Positions 18,614 to 27,234 of a DNA stretch of 64,000 nt are shown here, one piece after another. Every line of letters begins with the position of its first letter. Position 1 is the first letter of the stretch. The notes beneath the pieces are model-generated. The model was given only the letters and a program-made list of their open reading frames with translations, ran no database searches and had not been told where the DNA came from. Source of the DNA: Bin87 sp965116785 (GTDB taxonomy: Bacteria; Chloroflexota; Dehalococcoidia; Lucifugimonadales; UBA3495). The stretch spans positions 3,286,001 to 3,350,000 of the forward strand of contig OZ220731.1 of the NCBI GenBank assembly GCA_965116785.1, in the 5' to 3' direction. Both the position numbers and the translations under genes were made by a program.

Positions 18614-18931
18614 ATGGTCATGTTGCGGAGTTTTCTGACCGGCAAGAGCGTTCTTGCCATAGCCATCCTATTGCTCCTTGGTGGTTTCCTGTTCGTACTG
18701 GGGACGCCAAGTATGGACGGTGTCGCAAACGCGGGCGACGAGGGGTCCGACGAATCCGAGGGGCAAGTCTTTTTGCCATACTGCGACGAGATTGAACTCC
18801 CAGACCCGCATGAGCCAACGCTCATGCCCCAAGAACTCCCCAATCTTGGCCTGGACGGTAGTGAAAGCAACGTGGTGTGCGGCGCGCGACCCACAGCCAC
18901 CGAGACTGCCAAACCCCAATCGTTTCCCTGA
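18614..18931 (+). CDS. Small exported or membrane-anchored protein
   Basis: About 105 residues with one N-terminal hydrophobic helix (VLAIAILLLLGGFLFVLG), then an acidic, Cys- and Pro-containing segment. GGAGGTGAT just before the start is a perfect complement to the 16S rRNA tail. The ATG at 18614 is 5 bases from it and the ATG at 18620 is 11 bases away, so either is possible. I do not recognise a family. Confidence 0.6.
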   Translation: MVMLRSFLTGKSVLAIAILLLLGGFLFVLGTPSMDGVANAGDEGSDESEGQVFLPYCDEIELPDPHEPTLMPQELPNLGLDGSESNVVCGARPTATETAKPQSFP

Positions 18932-19126
18932 TGTGGCTACGATCTATCGGCACGTTGGGGCCAATCTAGACGGCGGGAGGCCTCTTCGTGGTTCGGGGAG
19001 ACAGCGAACGCCGGAGGACCGCGTCTCCTATAGCAAGCGGCCTTTCCGATGGCTCCTCCACTCTCTACACCCGAGCCTCGACCCGATGTCAGCTACGTCG
19101 ACCCAGACTTCCCCGCAGGCAGCAAC

Positions 19127-19990
19127 ATGATCAGCAAGAGAACCTTGGCCCTAATGGCCACCGTGGTCCTGCTGCTGGCGGGAGCCATCGCCGCGACGGT
19201 GGCAGGACAGGACGGAGAGGAAAACGTCGCCCCTGACGAAATCCAGGAGGAGGTCGTCCGGGACCTGTTCGACGAGAAGGGTCGGATAGTCACCACCGAC
19301 GAACGGTTGGCCCGGATCGCCCAAGAGTACGAAGGCGGCTTCGGTGGCTACTACTTTGACGAAACGAACCCCAGCAAAGCCTACGTGTTCATGCTAGACC
19401 CCGGCAACATCGCAGCGACAGAGGCCGCCTTCCGCGCCGCGTACCGGGGCAAGCGCCAGACAACCGATGTGGTCCCGGTACAGGGAGACTACTCCTTTGA
19501 CCAACTGCTGGAGTGGTTTCACACCTTGGACAGCGCGCTGGTGCGGGAGGGCATCCACCCTGCCACCGGGGCGACACTGGAGATCGCGAACCGCATCATG
19601 TTCGGACTGAGGGACATGGATCAAGTAGAGAACGTGCACCGGATCATGCAAGACCTTGGCATCCCAAAAGGAGGCGTAATCCTCCAAGAAGCGAACCCCG
19701 AGCTGCTGGACGGCGGCGACAAGGTGGACGACAGGTGAGGTCCCTTGGTTGGCGGCATCCAGCACCAGATCAAGCCGTGACAAACAGGGCATTGCACCAT
19801 CGGCTTCGTAACGGAGCCGTCCGGCGTCGACTGGATGATCGTGGCTTCTCACTGCGCCAACGACGACGGCGACATCGGCGTCAACGCCGACGGGAACATC
19901 TTCCAGCCCATCCGACATCTGATCCTCAACAACCGAGTGGCGATGGAGACGGAGGGCTCATCCCTGCACACTTTCTACAGCGTGTCGACA
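19127..19990 (+). pseudogene. Secreted S1-type (trypsin-like) protease with pro-domain, two stops and truncated
   Basis: Residues 1-30 are a signal peptide (RTLALMATVVLLLAGAIAATV). The pro-domain follows (RIAQEYEGGFGGYYFDE, YVFMLDPGN, FGLRDMDQVENVHRIMQDLG). At 19736 a TGA interrupts, but the same frame continues PLVGGIQHQIKP, a second TGA at 19778, then HCTIGFVTEPSGVDWMIVAS with HC, the catalytic-His region of this protease group. Both stops are one transition from sense codons. The frame ends at about 19990 before the catalytic Asp and Ser, where tnpB-element sequence begins. The gene is therefore truncated and carries two nonsense codons. Confidence 0.7.
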
Positions 19991-20039
19991 AATTGAGCGC
20001 GGTACCCGGAAATCTGGTTCCCGGCTCTTCTTTGGAAGT

Positions 20040-20230
20040 GTCCGAGAGTGTTTCCCTGAGCTAACGCTTTGTCCAACACCTTTGGCGTATGGGACCGCCG
20101 CTGGAGTCCAGTGGTCCGGCCTTGGGCCACGGACCCTGCTCCCGAGGGAACCCGTCGCGGTGCCTTCCGGCTTGAACACGCTTAGCTCCAAGCCCAGCTT
20201 GGGTTGGCAGGGCGAGGAGAGGGTTGGCTG
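20040..20230 (-). ncRNA. Candidate omega-RNA scaffold at the 3' end of tnpB
   Basis: TnpB elements carry a structured guide RNA overlapping the 3' end of the gene and reaching the element's right end. Here the stretch downstream of the RuvC-III region is GC-rich and full of short self-complementary pieces (GGTTCCC/GGGAGC, GGTCCG/CGGACC, GGCCCAAGGCC). The coding frame stays open across it. This is inference from position and composition; I cannot define the exact ends. Confidence 0.35.
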
Positions 20231-21096
20231 CTGTCGCCACCCGGTGGGTGCGGTCAGTATGTCCGCTGTGGAACCTGACTGCCATTCGCAGTGCTGGACG
20301 AAGGCCTGTTTGCGGATGATGACGGCGGCAGTCCAATCGGCATGGGCGTAGAGCCCGCCGTTCCGGCGCCGGTCTCCGCAGCGCGGGCAGGTCTGGGACG
20401 CGCCGTGCGGCGGAACGGAGACGGTGGGTATGCCGAGTTTGGTGGCTTCCTCCTACAGGAGTTTGCCGATGTGGCCGATGGCCGACTCGGCGAGGCTCCC
20501 GTTGAGTTTGCGCTTGGCGGCCACGTTCTTGCCGGGCGCAGCGAGGGTGCCACGGGCGGACGCCTGCATATTGATGGGGCGAAGGCTTTCGACGGCGACC
20601 ATCTTGGGCTGGGCTTCCAGCAGGATTTCGCGGATCTGGCGACGCATATCTTGGTTGCGGCGCTGGGCGTCACGAGGTGCCCTCTCCCGATCCTTGGTGA
20701 CGGCGTGGCGCCGTCGTTTGCTGTTACTGGGCTTGCCGGCGATGTGTCGCTGGTGCTTGCGCTTTCTGTTGCGGCGACCTTTGCCGCCTTGGTCGTGGGC
20801 ACGATGACCGGAGCTGACCGCGAGGTGGTTCTTGGTGCCCCGGTCAGCGCCGAGAACGTCTGCCGGGCATTGAATGTCCAGTCTTTCCAGTGGTATGGGT
20901 TCCGGTACGGTTACCTGAACGTGAATACAGTAGTGCCGGCGATGTATCGGCGTGCGTGGTCGGTAGTGTTTCACCGGTACGAGCTGGATTGAGCGGATTT
21001 CCAGCCATTTGAGCGTTTGTTTGCCGCGGAGCCTGACGGAGAAGCCGCACTGTCGGCTGGTGAGTGTCTGTCCGTCTTCGCTGACCGTCAATTTAC
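20040..21096 (-). pseudogene. tnpB: IS605-type TnpB RNA-guided nuclease, inactivated
   Basis: The RuvC-I Asp lies in VLGADRGTKNHLAV and the RuvC-II Glu in KMVAVESLRPINM. An in-frame TAG at 20453-20455 follows HIGKLL. Beyond it the same frame gives EEATKLGIPTVSVPPHGASQ, then TCPRCG and the RuvC-III Asp region AHADWTAAV. The TAG stands where CAG (Gln) is expected. Only one CxxC knuckle of the usual zinc finger remains. Upstream, the gene is interrupted at 21096 by a 504-bp cassette; a few plausible N-terminal codons resume beyond it at 21608-21650. No tnpA is visible. Confidence 0.75.
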
Positions 21097-21600
21097 GAGG
21101 CGATTTCGCTACTCGCCGGGCAGGGTGATTGCTACCGCGCCTGGTCCAGCAAGGGTAGGAGCTTGGCCAACAAGGCTGCTACGTCGTCGAGGCTTTCGGC
21201 CACTGACGCGGCGTCCAGGTGGTTCTCGTAGAAGTTCTCGTGGAGATCGCTGGCGACGGCGAACAGGCGGCGGATGTCGCCGTCGCCGGTTTCCGAGCGG
21301 AGTCGGTTGGCCGTGACCAGGTGGTGGCGATGTCGGCTGTGTTCCCAGCCGCGCTGTTCAGCGACAGCCTTGAGGATTTGTACCGTGGCTCCCCAGCCCT
21401 TCTCGGATGCCTGTGCCAGGTCACCGGCGGCAAGTTCCTGCCTGGCTTGTGCCAGGAATTGTTCGCTGACTTGTTGATACTGCTGAGTCGCCATTTGTCC
21501 CTTCTCCTACCGCAATTACAGGTTAGCGTTTCAAACCCGTTCGGGCAACGTTGTTGGACTGACCTCGGTGGCGTTCGAATCTGAGTAGCGAAATCGCCTC
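21097..21600. mobile_element. 504-bp cassette with perfect 18-bp terminal repeats carrying a HEPN gene
   Basis: GAGGCGATTTCGCTACTC at 21097-21114 is repeated exactly, inverted, at 21583-21600. The bases AATTTAC flank both sides (21090-21096 and 21601-21607), a 7-bp target duplication (8 if the shared C is counted). The host sequence, tnpB, reads through when the cassette and one repeat are removed. The only gene inside is the PaREP1-like HEPN protein. There is no transposase, so movement would need one acting in trans. This is a MITE-sized element with a cargo gene. Confidence 0.8.
21132..21494 (-). CDS. PaREP1-like HEPN-domain protein
   Basis: A 120-residue all-helical protein of the PaREP1/HEPN type: EQFLAQARQELAAGDLAQAS, EKGWGATVQILKAVAEQRGW, then RRLFAVASDLHENFYENH and a final helix. 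The RGWEHSRHRHH segment has the Arg/His spacing seen in HEPN helices. HEPN proteins are often RNases or toxin/antitoxin partners, usually with a nucleotidyltransferase (MNT) neighbour, which is absent here. GGAGAAGGG stands just before the ATG at 21494. It is the only cargo of the 504-bp cassette. Confidence 0.75.
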   Translation of the reverse strand: MATQQYQQVSEQFLAQARQELAAGDLAQASEKGWGATVQILKAVAEQRGWEHSRHRHHLVTANRLRSETGDGDIRRLFAVASDLHENFYENHLDAASVAESLDDVAALLAKLLPLLDQAR

Positions 21601-21691
21601 AATTTACAGAGACGGGCCCGTTGAGCAAGTCGCCGAAATGACGGCGGATCTATCATGCAGCGGACCAGAGGTGGACGGTCCACCCGAGTAT

Positions 21692-22390
21692 CTATCCAGA
21701 ACACGACGACAGCGCGGCGGAAAGCGCCGCCGCGTCAGCCCCGTCGCACCTGACGCCCTGGGCAATGACGTCGGCGCTCGCCAACGGGCCAGGCGGCCCG
21801 ACGCTGCGATCCAGTCTCCGCACCAATTTCAGCCCGTTGTGGGCCAGGGATGCCATGCACCCTTCGTAGTCCACCTCCCACAGTCCGCGCAATCGGGATT
21901 TTTCCCATCCCCACCGGTCCAGGGACGCGAAGGTTCCTTCTACGACGGTCTTGCGCCGATTGTTCTCCCGCCGGGCGGCAGCGGTTCGGTTTCGCTCCCG
22001 GGCCCGCGCATACTGCGGGTGATATATGGTTACCTCGAAGAACCGCCGGTTTTGCCTCGGCGGGAGGCAGGTGTCCTTGATGGGGCAAGCCTGACGATCC
22101 TTCTGACGCGCCGCGTAGTGGTAGGACCGTTGCCGATTGTGGTACGCACCCCGCCGCAGTATCTTGCCCTGTGTGCAAACCAGGTGGTCGCCGTGATAGA
22201 CGAAAGCGCTGCTGGCCGCCATGCTGGTTTCCTGTTTAGGATGGATTGGAATGTACGCGGTGGTGTCGCGTTCCTCCAACAGATAGCGAAGCCGACCATC
22301 GCTATAGCCAGTGTTCCCAGCCAGCGACACCGGTCTTTCCGTATTGACCGGTTGCGGCTGGCGTTGTTGCAATCGACCCGCAACCGGCAC
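21692..22390 (-). pseudogene. IS1182-family transposase, C-terminal half
   Basis: The conserved C-terminal half is present: NTGYSDGRLRYLLEERDTTA, IPIHPKQETSM, HLVCTQGKIL, ACPIKDTCL with paired Cys, and the catalytic Glu in VVEGTFASLDRWGWEKSRLR. The N-terminal half with the first Asp is missing; similarity ends near 22380. It sits between the tnpB region and a small zinc-ribbon gene. It is a fragment without recognisable element ends. Confidence 0.8.
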
Positions 22391-22446
22391 CTTGGGAGAT
22401 TAACATCAGCAGGCTGGCCCTGGTGCCTGACCCTGCCATCGGATCT

Positions 22447-22590
22447 TCAAAAGGTCTGCCAGGACCAGTTGACCCTTCGACCGCATTCCGGACAGCTGGG
22501 GAAGACGGAGCCCTGTTCGAACCTGTGGCGGTGGCCGCAGCTGCCTTGATAGAGTCCTGGTCGCTGGCATGTCTCGCCGGATGTGGGCAT
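22447..22590 (-). CDS. 47-residue zinc-ribbon protein
   Basis: The protein starts MPTSGETCQRPGLYQGSCGH and later has FPSCPECGRRVNW. It thus has two Cys-containing knuckles (C8/C18 and C33/C36), with PGLYQ before the first pair and W after the second. This layout recurs in tiny zinc-ribbon proteins of the form PGxYxCxxCG...G..FPpCpxC..W, of unknown function. No strong ribosome site is visible. The spacing of cysteines and exact start-to-stop fit make chance unlikely. Confidence 0.55.
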   Translation of the reverse strand: MPTSGETCQRPGLYQGSCGHRHRFEQGSVFPSCPECGRRVNWSWQTF

Positions 22591-23035
22591 AACGACGCTC
22601 AGTAACCGCGAATGGGACGCCTGGTCATTCGACAGGTACCTGATGCGAATGGCGCCACCTCCGTTTGGTGGATCACCTACGTCTGGACCTGCGAGTTACG
22701 TTCGTTCCCAACAACGGGCTTCCCAAGGCACCAGCCCAGTCGCGGCCGTGTTGTCTTGCGGCACCGCGTAAAACCCGCGAAATGATCGACAATCGCCGCT
22801 CGTCCACTGGATGCGTTGGGAGCAGTTGATGTTTCCTGTTCGAAAATGCTCCGCGTACTCGTTTGCCGGATCACCCGAACCTCGAACCTGTGCAATATTC
22901 GTGGCATGGTACAGCACCTCGTCTATGATATCGATATGTTTCCGCCTTTGTGGTATGTGAAATCTTATATATTGTGTGCGGCTGACAACATAGCGGTGTC
23001 CATCCGCAGATCGGGGTCAGGTCGAGGAGACAAGC
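22591..23035. other. Stretch without a recognised gene
   Basis: No protein-like frame is seen. The last 100 bases (22920-22990) are AT-richer than the surroundings and could hold the promoter of the hybrid kinase gene, but I cannot point to a clear -35/-10 pair. Confidence 0.4.
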
Positions 23036-25429
23036 ATGGTCCAGCCAGACCACCGGGACCGGGAAATCCAGGCGCTTCAGGAGCGCCTGACCAGGCTGAG
23101 CGAGGCCAGCCTGCGCATCAACGAAAGTCTGGAGTTCGACGCGGTGCTCCAGGGAGCATTGGACTCCGCCCGGACCCTTACCGGGTCCCGCTATGGGGTG
23201 ATGATCCTGATGGATGACGAAGGACGGGTCGAGGACTACTTGGCCTCCGGGTTAACCACACCGGAGACCGAAGGGCTCTGGCTGATGCCGGATGGCCCGC
23301 GGATATTCGAGTCCCTGACCGGCATCTCGGAGCCCCTGCGCATTTCCGACTTAGTCGAGCACGTCCGGTCGCTGGGCTTCGCCGGTTTTAGCATCCCGGT
23401 GCCGGCGGACCGGGTCTTTCCCTTCCTGGCGGCGCCGATGTTCCACCGAGGCGCTGGGATGGGCCACATCTTCGTGGGGGACAAAGATGGCGGAGGTGAG
23501 TTCACCCGGGCGGACGAGGAAACCCTCGTGATGTTCGCATCCCAAGCGGCTCTGGTGATCGCCAACGCCCGCACCTACAGGGACGAACAACGAGCGCGAA
23601 ACGATCTGGAAACCCTGGTCAACACTTCTCCAGTGGGCGTGGCAGTGTTCAACGCCCGGACGGGTGCGCCAGTGTCGCTCAACCGGGAGGCGATCCGCAT
23701 CGTGGACAGTCTGCGGGAGCCGGAGCAGTCGCCCGAGGATCTGCTGGCAGTGGTGACTTGCGCGCGCGCCGACGGGCGAGAGCTCTCATTAATTGAGTTT
23801 CCCATGGCCGAGTTGCTGAGCACAGGCGAAACCGTTCGTGCAGAGGAGATAGTGTTGCGCGTCCCTGATGGTCGTAGCGTCAGCGTACTGATCAACGCCA
23901 CGCCTATCCACACGGATGACGGTAAGCTGGCCTCATTCGTCGTTACCTTGCAGGATATGACGCCGCTGGAAGAATTGGAGCGACTGCGGGCCGAGTTCTT
24001 GGCCATGGTGAGCCACGAGCTCAGGGCTCCCCTGGCTGCCGTGAAGGGTTCGGTCACCACCCTTCTCGAAGCTGCCTCCGATCTTGACCCCGCCGAGATG
24101 ACCCAGTTCTTCCGCATCATTCGGGACCAGTCGGACCAGATGCGGTACCTGATCAGCGACCTCCTGGATGTTGCCCGCATCGAGACCGGCACGCTTCCGG
24201 TGGTGCCGGAGCCCTCGGATGTGCGGATGCTGGTTGACGAGGCGCGCAGGCGGTTTGTCGGCGGTGGGGGAGAGAACAACCTGCAAATCGACCCGGCGCC
24301 GGATCTGCCCTTGGTGATGGCCGACAGGCGTCGAATCATCCAGGTATTGAGCAACCTGCTCTCCAACGCCGCAGGGTACTCACCGGAAGGCTCAACGATC
24401 CTGGTTACCGCCGTTCGGGAGGGGGTTCACGTTGCGGTCTCGGTCACCGATGAGGGCCGGGGCATCCCCGCCGAGCAGATGCCGCAACTGTTCCGCAAGT
24501 TCTCCCGCGCCCACGGAACGGATACGGGGTCCGGGATCGACGGGTCGGGCCTGGGGCTTGCCATCAGCAAGGGCATCGTGGAAGCCCACGGCGGCCGCAT
24601 CTGGGCCGAGAGCGATGGACCGGGCCTGGGGGCGAGGTTCACCTTCACGTTGCCGACCGTGGAGGAACCCGCAACAGCCGCTTCCGTTTCTGCTCCGGTC
24701 CGTTCACGACGGTCAAGTGCGAACCAGGTTCGAGTGTTGGTCGTGGACGACGACCCCCAGGCACTGAGGTACGTTCGTGACGTTCTCACCAAGGCTGGTT
24801 ACGCGCCCATCGCCACGGGTGATCCGGCAGATGTGCCGCGCCTGATGGAGGAGGAGAAACCCCACCTTGTATTGCTGGACCTGATGTTGCCCGGGACCGA
24901 CGGCGTCGCGCTGATGAACCAAATTCACCGGACCTCGGACGTGCCGGTCATCTTCCTTTCCGTGTATGGCCAGGATGAAGTCATCGCTCGCGCTTTCGAC
25001 ATGGGAGCGACCGACTACGTGGTCAAACCCTTCTCGCCCACGGAACTGGGCGCCAGGATCAGGGCGGCCTTGCGAAAGCGGCTGGCACCCTATCAGGGCG
25101 AGGCCTCGGGCCCCTTCGCGGTGGAAGACCTGAACATCGACTTTGCGGAACGGAGGGTGTCGGTGGCGGGGAAGCCGGTGAATTTGACCGCCACCGAGTA
25201 CGCGGTGCTGTACGAACTGGCGGTCAACGCTTCTCGGGTGCTGACCCACAGTGTGCTGCTACAGCGGGTGTGGGGGCCGGAAAGACTCGGTGAAGCCTGG
25301 CTGGTCCGAGACGTGGTGAAGCGCGTCCGTCGAAAGCTGGGCGACAGTGCGGCCAATCCCAGATACATTATCACCGAGCCGCGCGTCGGGTACCGGATGG
25401 CCGGTGCGGGTGCGGGAGGGGACGGTTAG
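23036..25429 (+). CDS. Sensor histidine kinase fused to an OmpR-type response regulator
   Basis: A 797-residue single-chain two-component system. The order is an N-terminal coiled coil (1-30), a GAF domain (about 30-180), a PAS domain (about 190-310), HisKA with the phosphorylated His327 in MVSHELRAPLAAVKG, a HATPase domain (about 420-545; N-box NLLSNAAGYS, G boxes DEGRGIP and GSGLGLAI), a receiver with Asp615 in LLDLMLPG and Lys in VVKPFSP, then a winged-helix OmpR/PhoB output domain (about 700-790, ending ITEPRVGYRM). No transmembrane segment is present, so it should sense a cytoplasmic or diffusible signal. Having the DNA-binding output in the same chain as the kinase is rare. GAGGAG precedes the ATG. 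It stands alone, so targets are unknown. Confidence 0.93.
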   Translation: MVQPDHRDREIQALQERLTRLSEASLRINESLEFDAVLQGALDSARTLTGSRYGVMILMDDEGRVEDYLASGLTTPETEGLWLMPDGPRIFESLTGISEPLRISDLVEHVRSLGFAGFSIPVPADRVFPFLAAPMFHRGAGMGHIFVGDKDGGGEFTRADEETLVMFASQAALVIANARTYRDEQRARNDLETLVNTSPVGVAVFNARTGAPVSLNREAIRIVDSLREPEQSPEDLLAVVTCARADGRELSLIEFPMAELLSTGETVRAEEIVLRVPDGRSVSVLINATPIHTDDGKLASFVVTLQDMTPLEELERLRAEFLAMVSHELRAPLAAVKGSVTTLLEAASDLDPAEMTQFFRIIRDQSDQMRYLISDLLDVARIETGTLPVVPEPSDVRMLVDEARRRFVGGGGENNLQIDPAPDLPLVMADRRRIIQVLSNLLSNAAGYSPEGSTILVTAVREGVHVAVSVTDEGRGIPAEQMPQLFRKFSRAHGTDTGSGIDGSGLGLAISKGIVEAHGGRIWAESDGPGLGARFTFTLPTVEEPATAASVSAPVRSRRSSANQVRVLVVDDDPQALRYVRDVLTKAGYAPIATGDPADVPRLMEEEKPHLVLLDLMLPGTDGVALMNQIHRTSDVPVIFLSVYGQDEVIARAFDMGATDYVVKPFSPTELGARIRAALRKRLAPYQGEASGPFAVEDLNIDFAERRVSVAGKPVNLTATEYAVLYELAVNASRVLTHSVLLQRVWGPERLGEAWLVRDVVKRVRRKLGDSAANPRYIITEPRVGYRMAGAGAGGDG

Positions 25430-25824
25430 CGAAGGGTCCGACCCATCGCCCGGAATTCGCGCCATAGGTCGGGGTCGAGCGGGTGCTCGTTCCCAAGTTG
25501 GGCGAGTTACAAACCGCGGGAGAACATTTCCTAACCGTCGAGTTGTCTTGGGCGTTTCCCCGCGATTCGGGCGTCGGGGTAATGGGCTCACGGAGAATTA
25601 TTCGTGCATTCATATATTGTGGTCGCTAATTGATGCTCAGTTCATAGAAACAAAAGTTATAGTTTGCTGCGTGGCAAATGATGGCCCTGCCGGATGGCGA
25701 ACGTTTTGTGTCGGGTCGGATAGTCTTTTGAAGCCTGTAGCGGCTGCCCAGTGGAATGGGGACGCTGATTGCGCATTTTGTGCCGACCCGTCGGGCTAAC
25801 ATGCAATTATCAGGAGGGTGACCG
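25430..25824. other. AT-richer intergenic region
   Basis: No gene is seen. The part from 25600 to 25680 is AT-rich for this genome and may contain the promoter of the following secreted-protein gene. Confidence 0.4.
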
Positions 25825-26364
25825 ATGTCCAGCAAAACCGCTCGTCAAGCGTCCGTCATCATCGCTGCCTTGGCCGTATGTGCCATGGTTTCTTTGGTGC
25901 TCTGGCAGGGCGGCACATCCGCCCAGGCTGCGCATCATGATGCGCACTTCTCGGGCGCCGAGCAACAGCCTCTGGCGAAACAGGTGAGTAGCGTGCCAGC
26001 TCACACAGTTCCCGATCTTTCAACGATGAATCCCCGTGTGGGTCCGGGCTCAATATCGCCTGGCGGGAACGTGGAGGCGGCCGTGCTGGTCCACTACGAT
26101 GGCGATGATCCGGCGCCCACGACCACGCTGAGATTTTATCGCTCCGTTGACGCGGTCATCTCGTTATCCGATACGGAACTGGTGGCGTACGAAGTGTCGT
26201 TTCTGCCCTTGGAAATCCGCAAGGGGTATGCGTACCAGTTCACCGCACCTGCTGCTGGTGGTACCTATTACTACGGCGCGTGTGTGGATGCGGTTGCCGA
26301 TGAATTGATCACCGACAACAACTGCTCCGATGCTGTCGCGTTGCGGGTGGTTGACGGCGGCTGA
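25825..26364 (+). CDS. Secreted CARDB-like domain protein
   Basis: A signal peptide (ASVIIAALAVCAMVSLVLW, cleavage probably after AQA) precedes one beta-sandwich of CARDB type. Diagnostic phrases are TTLRFYRSVDAVISLSDTEL, then AGGTYYYGACVDAV and a closing TDNNCSDAVALRVV; two Cys probably form a disulphide. Such domains are usually repeated in large secreted proteins; here a single copy stands alone. GGAGGGTGA before the ATG is a strong ribosome site. Confidence 0.75.
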   Translation: MSSKTARQASVIIAALAVCAMVSLVLWQGGTSAQAAHHDAHFSGAEQQPLAKQVSSVPAHTVPDLSTMNPRVGPGSISPGGNVEAAVLVHYDGDDPAPTTTLRFYRSVDAVISLSDTELVAYEVSFLPLEIRKGYAYQFTAPAAGGTYYYGACVDAVADELITDNNCSDAVALRVVDGG

Positions 26365-26388
26365 CGCCGACCGCCGTGCTCAACCACG

Positions 26389-26901
26389 TTATGGTCGTGG
26401 GATGTCGGGGAAGGCCGGATGGTCTCCGTCGTCATACACGGTTTCTGGAATCAGTTCGACCTCGCTTTCCTTGAGTCGACATTTCGTTGAGGAAATTTTC
26501 GGCTCCGTCGGTAGGTTAAGGCTCGGTGGCGACGTCGGCCGCGACATCGTTTCTTCCGAAGTTGTCCAGGAGTTTGGCGGCACGGGTGGCTGTGGCCCTT
26601 CGGGGTGCTGTGCCCAGTGCTGCAGGGCGCGCACGGCGGAGTTCGCCGAGCGGTAGCAGCCGGTGACGCGGGTGAAGACCAGGCCACCGTCCTGGCGTAT
26701 CAGGCACAGGTTGCAGGTGCCGGCGTGTTCGCACTCGCAGGCGTCGGGGTCCTCAACGCCACCAGCCCAATGCAGGTTGGCTGGTTGGCAAAGTATTGCC
26801 GCCGCGTGTAAGCGGCGGCCGTCGGGCAACTGGCCGGCGTACCAACCACGGTCGCAGTCCTCGGGGAACATCTGGTGATAGGTGAGTTCAAGTTGTGCCA
26901 T
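26389..26901 (-). CDS. Hypothetical protein
   Basis: A 170-residue protein with a Cys-rich centre (PDACECEHAGTCNLCLI) that may bind zinc, and a Pro/Ser/Thr-rich, probably disordered C-terminal third. I do not recognise it. It is convergent with the CARDB gene and is the last of a minus-strand set that looks like plasmid or phage accessory genes. Confidence 0.45.
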   Translation of the reverse strand: MAQLELTYHQMFPEDCDRGWYAGQLPDGRRLHAAAILCQPANLHWAGGVEDPDACECEHAGTCNLCLIRQDGGLVFTRVTGCYRSANSAVRALQHWAQHPEGPQPPVPPNSWTTSEETMSRPTSPPSLNLPTEPKISSTKCRLKESEVELIPETVYDDGDHPAFPDIPRP

Positions 26902-27234
26902 TCAGGCTCTCCTATTGGTCTGGTCGAGGGTTCCCGCACCGGTAGTGGTACGCGTTCCGCGTGGGCAGGACAAACGCCGGTTGGGGCTTTACAGGATGTT
27001 GCCGGAATGCCCGAGTTTCGGCCGGAAACGGCCCCCGGGCGCGTTTCCGTGTCCTTGAGGCAATTGTTCCTCGGCCGGAAAAACGGTGCCACAGTGCGCC
27101 GTTGTGGTGAAAGTGGCGCCCAAAACGAACCGGCGGCAGCGTCGTTGGTGCCGTTTGGCTCAGCCGTTCTTCAGCTACCACGGAATTCGTGCTCTGGTTG
27201 AGAAGGTTCCGGTTACGGCATGCCGCGGATTTTC
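26902..27234. other. Stretch without a recognised gene
   Basis: The 330 bases between two minus-strand genes hold no frame with protein-like composition and no clear signal. Confidence 0.4.
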
